NCBI GenBank assembly: GCA_029202525.1
Contig: CP119325.1
Coordinates: forward strand, 248,001 to 312,000
Reading direction: 5' to 3'
Length of the DNA stretch: 64,000 bases
DNA from: Candidatus Pseudomonas phytovorans
GTDB taxonomy: Bacteria; Pseudomonadota; Gammaproteobacteria; Pseudomonadales; Pseudomonadaceae
Under the pieces are notes generated by a model. It made no database searches. It worked only from the letters and a program-made list of their open reading frames with translations, and had not been told where the DNA came from. Below, piece by piece: positions 33,741 through 40,825 of this stretch (position 1 is its first letter; each line of letters starts with the position of its first letter). Both the position numbers and the translations under genes were made by a program.

Positions 33741-34655
33741 ATGCATATCGATCTCCGTCAGCTACGCCACTACATTGCCTTGGTCGAGCACCGCAGTTTC
33801 GTTGCGGCGGCAGCTGCGGTGAACCTGTCGCAATCGGCTTTCAGCCGCAGCATTCAGACGCTCGAACACAACATCGGCTGCCGCCTGGTAGACCGCGCCA
33901 GCAAGGAGCTGGCGCCGACTCGCCAAGGCATGCTGGTGCTGGAGCACTCGCGGCGGCTGGTGCATGGGGCGCACAACCTGGTCAACGAGATCCACCAGTT
34001 CAACGGTGCCACAACCGGCGTGGTGCGCTTTGGCTCCGGCCCTGCGCCAGCCGGTGGTCTGGTGCCGCGAGCGGTGGCGCGCTTCGTGGCCGAGTATCCG
34101 GCCGCGCGCACCTGCTTCCAGGTGGACAACTGGCAGGCCTTGAACCGCAAGCTGGTTGCCGAAGAGATCGAGTTCTTTGTCGCCGACACCCGCCAGTTCG
34201 AGTCCGACCCGGACTACCAGGTGCACAAGCTGACGCCACAGCGCTGGCATTTCTGCTGCCGCACCGGGCACCCGCTGACCGAGCAGGAGGCCGTGCAGGC
34301 GCGAGACCTGTTCGACTATCCGCTGGCTACCACCTTGCGCCCGCCAAACATCCGCAAGATCCTCAGCGACCTCAGCGGGCGGCAGGACTTTCTGCCGTCG
34401 GTGGAGTGCGAGCACGGGTATGCGCTGCTGAATGTGGTGATGCATTCGGACACCATCGGCATTGCCTGCAATGCCAACTTGCGGCCGTATCAGCGTGATG
34501 GAGGGCTGGTGGCGCTGCAGCTGGCGGACCTGGCACCCGAGCAGGAAGAATCGTTCTATACCCGCTATGGGGTGGTGAGCCGGGTGGGGTATGGCTTGTC
34601 GCCGTTGGCTCAGGGGCTGGTCAGGCAGTTGATTGCCTGTGATACCGAGTTGTAG
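33741..34655 (+). CDS. sftR: SftR, LysR-family regulator of sulfate-ester genes
   Basis: A 304-residue LysR-type regulator. The N-terminal winged helix (residues 4-63; HIDLRQLRHYIALVEHRSF, AVNLSQSAFSRSIQTLEHNIG) is followed by a periplasmic-binding-like effector domain (GVVRFGSGPAPAGGLVP onwards). It is transcribed away from sftP-astA, with 192 bases of AT-rich DNA between the start codons that should hold its binding sites. SftR of P. putida S-313 is described as controlling sulfate-ester use. The name here rests on the matching gene neighbourhood. Confidence 0.83.
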   Translation: MHIDLRQLRHYIALVEHRSFVAAAAAVNLSQSAFSRSIQTLEHNIGCRLVDRASKELAPTRQGMLVLEHSRRLVHGAHNLVNEIHQFNGATTGVVRFGSGPAPAGGLVPRAVARFVAEYPAARTCFQVDNWQALNRKLVAEEIEFFVADTRQFESDPDYQVHKLTPQRWHFCCRTGHPLTEQEAVQARDLFDYPLATTLRPPNIRKILSDLSGRQDFLPSVECEHGYALLNVVMHSDTIGIACNANLRPYQRDGGLVALQLADLAPEQEESFYTRYGVVSRVGYGLSPLAQGLVRQLIACDTEL

Positions 34656-34660
34656 CTGGC

Positions 34661-34764
34661 GGGGGCTTCGCCCCCGTTTCGCGACACAAGGCCGCTCCCA
34701 CATGGGATCGGCGTACGCCGTGCTTTTGTGGCCTTGTGTCGCGAAAGGGCCGCAAAGCGGCCCC
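34661..34764. repeat. Second-type palindromic repeat
   Basis: Starts with GGGGGC-TTC-GCCCCC and ends with GGGCCGC-AAA-GCGGCCC; between them CGCGACACAAGGCCGCTCC and its complement face each other. This is the same class as 20273-20377. It lies between the converging sftR and atsK genes and probably ends both. Confidence 0.75.
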
Positions 34765-34771
34765 GGCATTC

Positions 34772-35677
34772 TCAACCTTTACGCGTTATCCGGCTCAACT
34801 GGCCATCCACCCCAACCGGCACCTCACCGGCCAAGGTCACCCGCCGCACCACTCGCGGCTGGGTCCCATAGTCATCCACCGCATAATGCTGCGTCGCGCG
34901 GTTATCCCAGATCGCCACGTCCCCCGCCTGCCAACGCCAGCGCACCGTGTTCTCCAGGCGCGTCACATGCCCCTGCAACACCGCAAACAGGTGCTGCGAA
35001 TCCGCCAGCGAATAGCCTTTGATGCGTTTCACAAAATGCCCCAGTTGCAGCGCCCGCTCACCGCTGATCGGGTGCACGCGCACCACCGGGTGCTCGGTCT
35101 CGTAAACGGTCGAGGTGAACACCTTCCGGTAACGCTCCAGCTTGGCCGGGTCGACATCAGGCTTGATGCTGGCGTAGTCGTATTCGTTGCTGTGCACCGC
35201 CCACAGCTTGTCGGCCAGTTCGCGCAGCGGTTCGGGCAGTTCCTGATAGGCCGCAGCGGTGTTGGCCCAGACGGTATCGCCACCCGAAGCCGGTGCGACC
35301 ACACTGCGCAGGATCGAGGCCTTGGGGTAGGCATCGACAAAGGTCACGTCCGTGTGCCAGGAGTTGGCCCGCTGGCCTTCGGCGCCATCGAGCTGCAGCA
35401 GGTAGCTGGTGCCATCTACCACCGGCACTGTCGGGTGGGCGACCGGTTCGCCGAGCTGTTTGGCAAAGCCTTCCTGGCTCTGGTCATCCAGGTGGGTCTG
35501 GTCGCGGAAGAAGATCACCTTGTGCTGCACCAGTGCAGCCTGGATCGCTTCGATTGTGGCTGCATCGAGGTCAGCGGACAGCTGCACACCGCGGATTTCG
35601 GCACCGATACGGCCGGCAACCGGGTGAATGTCGAGTTCGAGGGTTTGTGGCGCGGTGGCCAGGGCGGCATTGCTCAT
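34772..35677 (-). CDS. atsK: AtsK, alkylsulfatase (Fe(II)/2-oxoglutarate-dependent dioxygenase)
   Basis: A 301-residue cytoplasmic enzyme that oxidatively splits medium-chain alkyl sulfate esters to the aldehyde and sulfate. The iron ligands H108 and D110 are in NSWHTDVTF and the distal His is in RATQHYAVDDYG. The arginine-rich end RVVRRVTL holds the 2-oxoglutarate site. The sequence matches AtsK of P. putida S-313 as I remember it, including its length. The start is the second Met (35677), because AAGGA sits eight bases upstream of it, while the first has no ribosome site. It has no Cys and only the start Met. It is downstream of atsR in the same direction. Confidence 0.93.
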   Translation of the reverse strand: MSNAALATAPQTLELDIHPVAGRIGAEIRGVQLSADLDAATIEAIQAALVQHKVIFFRDQTHLDDQSQEGFAKQLGEPVAHPTVPVVDGTSYLLQLDGAEGQRANSWHTDVTFVDAYPKASILRSVVAPASGGDTVWANTAAAYQELPEPLRELADKLWAVHSNEYDYASIKPDVDPAKLERYRKVFTSTVYETEHPVVRVHPISGERALQLGHFVKRIKGYSLADSQHLFAVLQGHVTRLENTVRWRWQAGDVAIWDNRATQHYAVDDYGTQPRVVRRVTLAGEVPVGVDGQLSRITRKG

Positions 35678-35716
35678 GGTCGTGGTCCTTGCGGTCATTG
35701 TCGGGTTTTTTAAGGT

Positions 35717-36754
35717 TCAGCGGGCGGCCTGCACGGCCTGTTCCTGTTTCAGCGCAGCATCGAGGAAGCGTGGCTCGACCCAGTCGGCTACCTGGAAGCC
35801 ACGGCGGATCAGGCGCTCCTTGGCCGCCAGGTCAACGCCCTGCTGCAGTTGGCGGACAAAATCGGCGTCCAGACGCGGGTCGAAGTAGTGGCCGAGGTCT
35901 TCCTTGGCCAGGTCGTCGCTGAGGATGTTGCGCGGCCAGTTGGCATTGCTGGCCACCAGGTCGATGTAGGCGTCGCGGTTGTGTTCGTCGCGCAGCCAGG
36001 TGCTGGCCTGTTCCTGGGCGTTGACCAGGCGCTGGACGAGTTCGGGGTACTTGCGGATGAAGTCACCGGTACCCAGCAGCACTGCCTGAGTGCTGCCGGC
36101 ACCTTCCAGGTCACGCGAATTGACCGGCAGTTCGACCAGCCCGCGCTCACGCAGCGACAGCAGGTTGGAAAGGCCCCAGGTGGCGTCGATCTGCTTGGCG
36201 GCCAACGCAGCATTGGCGGCATTGAAGTCGAGGTTGATCACCTTCAGTTCGCGCTCGGTCAGCCCCTGGCTGGCCAGGGCGCTGGCGAACGACAGTTGGT
36301 TGGCGGTGCCCCGGAACACTGCTACGCGCTTGCCCTTGAGGTCGTGCAGGGTCTTGATGCCAGAGCCGGGCACCACGCCCAGGTAGCTCTTCACCCCCCG
36401 CACTCCCGCCGACAGCACGCGAGTGTCCAGGCCATTGGCCTTGCCGACGATCGCGGCCAGGTCGCCAAGGTAGGCGAAGTCGGCCTGGCCGTTCGCTAAC
36501 GCCTCGTTCACCACCGGCCCGGCCCCCTTGAAGAAGTGCCAGTCAATGCGGATGCCGTCCTTGGCAAACTCCTTCTCCAGCAACTGCTGATCGCGCAATA
36601 CATCGACCACGCCGCCCGCGCTCGGCTTGCTGCCGGCACTGAGGTCGGGCACCGCGATGCGAATGCTCTCTGGCTTGGCGGGTTCAGCCGCGTGGGCACC
36701 GAGGGTGAAGGCCAGCCCAAGGGCGGTAATCAGGTGACGCAACGGGGTTTTCAT
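35717..36754 (-). CDS. atsR: AtsR, sulfate-ester ABC transporter substrate-binding protein
   Basis: A 345-residue periplasmic binding protein of the SsuA/nitrate-type family with a signal peptide ending near GAHAAEP. SIRIAVPDLSAGSKPSAGG and GQADFAYLGDLAAIVGKANG are typical motifs. It should bind alkyl sulfates and pass them to AtsBC, which is encoded divergently 297 bases away. AAGGAG lies seven bases before the ATG. It forms a minus-strand pair with atsK (39 bases apart). There is no Cys and no Met beyond the initiator. Confidence 0.86.
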   Translation of the reverse strand: MKTPLRHLITALGLAFTLGAHAAEPAKPESIRIAVPDLSAGSKPSAGGVVDVLRDQQLLEKEFAKDGIRIDWHFFKGAGPVVNEALANGQADFAYLGDLAAIVGKANGLDTRVLSAGVRGVKSYLGVVPGSGIKTLHDLKGKRVAVFRGTANQLSFASALASQGLTERELKVINLDFNAANAALAAKQIDATWGLSNLLSLRERGLVELPVNSRDLEGAGSTQAVLLGTGDFIRKYPELVQRLVNAQEQASTWLRDEHNRDAYIDLVASNANWPRNILSDDLAKEDLGHYFDPRLDADFVRQLQQGVDLAAKERLIRRGFQVADWVEPRFLDAALKQEQAVQAAR

Positions 36755-37051
36755 GGCAAGGCTCCTTGGCAGGCTGCCAGCGGCGATGGCCGGCGCTTTG
36801 GCCAGAAGCTAGTCAGGTCCGGTTAGAACCTACAAAGATCAAAACTTCATTCTTTAGTAACTGGAAGGCATAAATCAGGCTGCATGCGGGCCTGCGGGGA
36901 GCTTGCGGAAAACGCATGGAAAATATGAGGAAAACGCAACGGCGGGGGGCTTCCGTATGCAGGAAGTGCATGCTCTTATCTCTTGAAAGTAACTTTATGG
37001 TTTTTTTAATTCCATAATTGAATAACCTAACAATGCTTCGAGAGATCGCCG

Positions 37052-38656
37052 ATGAATGGAGTTCTGAGCAGGAATCGGGGGGGGCCGCTACGCGACCCAT
37101 TCGCGGCGCAAGGCCGCTCCCACAGGGATCGCATCTTCTCTGGGGAGCGTGTTTTGCCTTGGTTGCTGCCTGTGCTGATTGCGCTGCTTTGGGTGGTGGC
37201 AAGCCGGCAGCACTGGATGAGCGAGCAGATTCTGCCGGCGCCAGCGCTGGTATGGCAGAGCGCGCTGGAGTTTGGCTCCGGCGAGCTGTGGGGGCACCTG
37301 TGGATAAGCCTGCAACGGCTGTTCTGGGGGCTGGCGGCGGGCATTGCCAGCGGCCTGCTGCTGGGGGTGTGGCTGGGTGCTTCGCGGCGGGCGCAGACGC
37401 TGATATTGCCGACCTTCGTGGCACTGGCGCAGATTCCTACTTTGGCCTGGATCCCGTTGTTCATGCTGTTCTTCGGCATCGGCGAGCTGCTCAAGCTGGT
37501 GGTGCTGGTAAAAGCCGTGATAGTTCCCGTTACCTTGCACACGCTGGTGGGTGTGCGCGATGCCCAGCCAAAACTGCGTGAGGCCGCTGCAGCGCTGCGC
37601 CTACCCCGGCACCTGCTGTTCCTGCGCCTGTTACTGCCGGCCGCCCTGCCCGCCTTCCTCACCGGCGTGCGCCTGGCCCTGGCCACCGGCTGGACCTCGC
37701 TGTTGGCGGTCGAGTTGCTGGCCTCCAGCGAGGGGATCGGTTACCTGATGGTGTGGGGCCGGCAACTGTTCATGCTCGACCTGGTGATGTTGTGCATTCT
37801 GGTGATCGGCCTGGTCGGCGCTGTGCTGGAGCGCAGCTTCTCAGCCTTGGAAAAGCGCCTGCTGTATTGGCCGCAGCCGGCCACTGGCGAGCAGCAGCGC
37901 GGGCCTTTGCCTCGCGGCTGGCAAAGCCTGCTGCTGCCCTTGGCGCTACTGGCGCTGTGGCAGGCCAGCAACAGCTTCGGCTGGGTTGACCCGAACATCC
38001 TCACCTCGCCACTTGAGGTACTGCGCACGCTGCTGGTCGGCCTGGCCGATGGTTCGTTGCCGCAGGCCCTGATACTGAGCCTGCAGCGCACCCTGACTGG
38101 CCTGTTGCTGGGCGGCGGCGCAGGCCTGTTGACCGGTTTGTTGCTGGGGCTGTCCAGGCCTGCCGAACATGTATTCGGGCCAACTTTGACAGCATTGCGC
38201 CAGGTGGCACTGTTCGCCTGGGTGCCGCTGCTCACCGCGTGGTTCGGCCTGGGTGAAGGTGCCAAGCTGGTGTTCGTTGGCCTGGCCGCATTCTTCCCGC
38301 TGCTGATCGCTACCCAGCGGGGCATCGCCAGCCTTTCGCCACAACTGGGCGAAGCGGCCCGCACCCTGCGCCTGAACCTGTGGCAGCGCCTGCGCCTGCT
38401 GGTGCTACCCGGCGCTGCCCCAGCGATTTTCGCAGGCCTGCGCCTGTCGCTGATCTACGCCTGGCTGGGCACCATCGGCGCGGAGTATTTCATGCCGTCG
38501 GATGGCGGCATCGCCAGCTTGATGATCGGCGCCCAACAACTGTTCCGCATGGACCAGGTAATGGCCGCCATGGTTCTGATAGGCCTGGTCGGCGCTCTGC
38601 TTGGCACCCTTGGACAACGCCTCGAATCGCGCGCTACGCGCTGGAGAACCGCATGA
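37052..38656 (+). CDS. atsB: AtsB, fused double-permease of the sulfate-ester ABC transporter
   Basis: A 534-residue inner-membrane protein made of two consecutive SsuC-type permease domains (about 35-270 and 285-525). Each has its own coupling loop: LREAAAALRLPRHLLFLRLLLPAALPAFLTG and LGEAARTLRLNLWQRLRLLVLPGAAPAIFAG. One chain therefore replaces the usual permease pair. The first 34 residues are odd: they are translated from half of a REP-like repeat (GPLRDPFAAQGRSHRD). The start may instead be the TTG at 37154, which follows GGGGAG closely and opens directly on RVLPWLLP. It overlaps atsC by four bases. Confidence 0.83.
   Translation: MNGVLSRNRGGPLRDPFAAQGRSHRDRIFSGERVLPWLLPVLIALLWVVASRQHWMSEQILPAPALVWQSALEFGSGELWGHLWISLQRLFWGLAAGIASGLLLGVWLGASRRAQTLILPTFVALAQIPTLAWIPLFMLFFGIGELLKLVVLVKAVIVPVTLHTLVGVRDAQPKLREAAAALRLPRHLLFLRLLLPAALPAFLTGVRLALATGWTSLLAVELLASSEGIGYLMVWGRQLFMLDLVMLCILVIGLVGAVLERSFSALEKRLLYWPQPATGEQQRGPLPRGWQSLLLPLALLALWQASNSFGWVDPNILTSPLEVLRTLLVGLADGSLPQALILSLQRTLTGLLLGGGAGLLTGLLLGLSRPAEHVFGPTLTALRQVALFAWVPLLTAWFGLGEGAKLVFVGLAAFFPLLIATQRGIASLSPQLGEAARTLRLNLWQRLRLLVLPGAAPAIFAGLRLSLIYAWLGTIGAEYFMPSDGGIASLMIGAQQLFRMDQVMAAMVLIGLVGALLGTLGQRLESRATRWRTA
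37081..37126. repeat. Half REP-like unit inside the predicted 5' end of atsB
   Basis: GGCCGCTACGCGACCCATTC and GCAAGGCCGCTCCCACAGGGA form one unpaired unit of the second repeat type. It overlaps the first codons of the atsB frame. No mirrored partner is seen nearby. Confidence 0.6.
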
Positions 38657-39516
38657 ACGCATTCAACACTTCGCACCTGCACGCGGCCAATCAGCCCGAC
38701 ACCACCCCGCCGCTGGTCAGCTTCGACGGGGTCGGCAAGGTGTTCACCGTGGACGGCCAGCCGTTTGAGGCGATTCGCAACTTCAATCTGTCGATCAACG
38801 AGGGCGAGTTCATTGCCATTGTCGGTGCGTCCGGCTGTGGAAAATCCACCTTGCTGCGCTTGCTGATGGGCCTGGATACCGACTACAGCGGCAGCATCCG
38901 CGTCGACGGGCACACCGTCAGCGGCATAGGTGGCGAGCGCGGCATCGTGTTCCAGGAGCACCGTTTGTTCCCTTGGCTGACGGTGGAGCAGAACATTGCC
39001 CTGGGCTTGGTGAACGAGCAACTGACCCAGGGGGAGCGCGCCCGCCGCGTGCATGAATTCGTGCTGCTGGTGGGGCTGGCCGGCTTCGAGGCAGCGTACC
39101 CACACCAGCTTTCCGGCGGCATGGCCCAACGCGTGGCGATTGCCCGAGGATTGGTGGCAAGCCCACGGATTCTGCTGCTGGACGAGCCGTTCGGTGCACT
39201 CGATGCGCTGACCCGCCAGCAGTTGCAGGACGAGTTGCTGGCCATTCGTGAACGCGCCGGCATCACTACCCTGCTGGTAACCCATGACGCGGAAGAAGCC
39301 ACCTACCTGGCCGACCGGGTGGTAGTGCTGGAGCCGCGCCCGGGGCGGATCAAGTCGGTGGTGAAGATCGACCTCCCCCACCCGCGTTTGCGCAGCGGCG
39401 TAGCCCTGCACGGCTTGCGAGAGAGGGTGCTGCACCAGATCACCGGCACCGGCGGCCACTTGCCGCCACCTGCACACCGGGTGGAAGGGTTACGGCCGGA
39501 ACTGATCGCGCTTTGA
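38653..39516 (+). CDS. atsC: AtsC, sulfate-ester ABC transporter ATP-binding protein
   Basis: A 287-residue ATPase of the SsuB/TauB family. Walker A is GASGCGKST, Q-loop VFQEHRLFPW, signature LSGGMAQRVAIARGLV, Walker B ILLLDEPFGALDA and H-loop LVTHD. The ATG at 38653 overlaps the atsB stop (ATGA), so the two genes are coupled. It powers the fused AtsB permease with AtsR as binding protein. Confidence 0.9.
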   Translation: MNAFNTSHLHAANQPDTTPPLVSFDGVGKVFTVDGQPFEAIRNFNLSINEGEFIAIVGASGCGKSTLLRLLMGLDTDYSGSIRVDGHTVSGIGGERGIVFQEHRLFPWLTVEQNIALGLVNEQLTQGERARRVHEFVLLVGLAGFEAAYPHQLSGGMAQRVAIARGLVASPRILLLDEPFGALDALTRQQLQDELLAIRERAGITTLLVTHDAEEATYLADRVVVLEPRPGRIKSVVKIDLPHPRLRSGVALHGLRERVLHQITGTGGHLPPPAHRVEGLRPELIAL

Positions 39517-39592
39517 TACCAGACAGGTAAAAACAGCCACAGATCAAGGCGATGGACGTCAACGACGCAGATGGGTATCATGCGTGCGCGTT

Positions 39593-39669
39593 GCACTCGT
39601 AGCTCAGCTGGATAGAGTACTGCCCTCCGAAGGCAGGGGTCGTGGGTTCGAATCCCGCCGAGTGCGCCA
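39593..39669 (+). tRNA. tRNA-Arg (anticodon CCG)
   Basis: A 77-base cloverleaf. The acceptor stem GCACTCG pairs with CGAGTGC, the D-arm is AGCTCAGCTGGATAGAGT, the anticodon stem CTGCC/GGCAG encloses CTCCGAA with anticodon CCG, and the T-arm is GTGGGTTCGAATCCCGC. CCA is encoded at the 3' end. It reads Arg codon CGG. Confidence 0.96.
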
Positions 39670-39673
39670 TATC

Positions 39674-39706
39674 AAAAAAGCCCTGGGAGATCTCCCGGGG
39701 CTTTTT
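39674..39706. terminator. Bidirectional terminator after tRNA-Arg
   Basis: AAAAAAGCCC-TGGGAGATCTCCC-GGGGCTTTTT: a nearly perfect 24-base palindrome (one G-T pair) flanked by A6 and T5. It serves the tRNA on the plus strand and the minus-strand gene that ends at 39710. Confidence 0.88.
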
Positions 39707-39709
39707 CGT

Positions 39710-40615
39710 TTATTCCGCCTGGGCTTCTATCAGCTGGCCGGAACGCCTGTCACCGTGCAGCGCCATGTACCTGGCCAGTTCGCCCAGACGCTTGTCCAGC
39801 GCCTGCAGCAGCCTGTCGCGCGTACTGTTCACTTCGTTGGCGTTGAAAATGCCGGGCTCTTTCAAGTACAGCTGAAATTGCTGGTTGATCTCCCTCGGCG
39901 AGAGGGTCACGAAGTTCTCCCCTGCGTTATGGTTGTACAGCGCAACCATCTGCCCCGTGTCCTGGTTGGCGTTGCGCACAAACGCCATGCTCACATGCTG
40001 CCCAGGGCGCAGGCGCACACCATTGTTGTTCAGCTGGAAACACGCTTCGGTCCCATTCTCCAGGCGGACCCAGAACTCGTGCTCCTGAACATTCTGCGAA
40101 GTGACCTGCATGGTCGATGAGCTGCTACCGGTATGGCCGCTGCCCTGCCACATGTGGCCACCGGTGCTGCGGTGCGAATGGTAGGCGTCCAGATGCGTCT
40201 GGTTGCGCTTTTCGCTTTCCAGCACCTCACCGTTACGCACGAAAAACATCAACTGCCGCTCAAAATGGTTGAACGGCTCCTCGACGAAATTGACGTCTTC
40301 CGGCGTAAGCGTGATGTCGTACATGGTGCGGATCATCTCCGCCCGCGCGGCTTTGTCGCGCTTGGCCTGTTCTTGCAGCTGGGCACGGCGCTGCTTGGCA
40401 TCGTCTATCGCCTTCAGGGCCTGGGCCTTGAGCAACGGGGTTTTCTCTTGCGCGTAGCCTGCGGCTTTGTCACTGGCTTCCTTGATGAGGGGCGCAGCTT
40501 TCTGCCCTGCCTCAACCGCCAGGTCCCGGGCCTTCTCCAACGCCTGGGCGGCCTTGGCGGCCAGCTCCGGGTTGGCATCGTAGGCCTTCTTCTTCAGGTC
40601 ATCCCAAAGGCTCAT
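39710..40615 (-). CDS. Uncharacterised protein divergent from the srf cluster
   Basis: A 301-residue protein without a signal peptide or membrane segment. The first 95 residues are Ala/Lys/Glu-rich and should form amphipathic helices (PELAAKAAQALEKARDLAVEAGQKAAPLIKEASDKAAG, with 11-residue-like periodicity). The rest is a mixed beta domain (EHEFWVRLENGTEACFQLNNNGVRLRPGQHVSMAFV) and a charged helical end. There is a Ser/His/Gly-rich loop at about 145-170 (HSHRSTGGHMWQGSGHTGSSSS). I do not recognise the family. It is transcribed away from srfA with 210 bases between, so it may belong to the same system or share its regulation. Confidence 0.75.
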   Translation of the reverse strand: MSLWDDLKKKAYDANPELAAKAAQALEKARDLAVEAGQKAAPLIKEASDKAAGYAQEKTPLLKAQALKAIDDAKQRRAQLQEQAKRDKAARAEMIRTMYDITLTPEDVNFVEEPFNHFERQLMFFVRNGEVLESEKRNQTHLDAYHSHRSTGGHMWQGSGHTGSSSSTMQVTSQNVQEHEFWVRLENGTEACFQLNNNGVRLRPGQHVSMAFVRNANQDTGQMVALYNHNAGENFVTLSPREINQQFQLYLKEPGIFNANEVNSTRDRLLQALDKRLGELARYMALHGDRRSGQLIEAQAE

Positions 40616-40696
40616 GCTCTTCGTGCTCCATTCGTCGATGATGAGTTGCCGATGCCGTTGATCGGACCAGAGGGAGTGTAACCGGATAAAACGTCC

Positions 40697-40708
40697 TTTG
40701 ACGTCAAA
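40697..40708. promoter_or_regulatory. 12-bp palindrome in the divergent srfA upstream region
   Basis: TTTGACGTCAAA is a perfect 12-bp palindrome placed between the minus-strand gene ending at 39710 and srfA, roughly 118 bases before the srfA start. It is a plausible site for a dimeric regulator acting on both directions. The rest of 40616-40825 is AT-rich. Confidence 0.4.
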
Positions 40709-40825
40709 AAGCCATCCATATGAATTGACGAAAAAAGCACTTTGCCATTAGTGTTGTTCGGTTTTTCGGTATTGTTTAATGGATACCGAACGGATTCGGC
40801 TAAAAGACTAGGTAGGTCTACAAGG

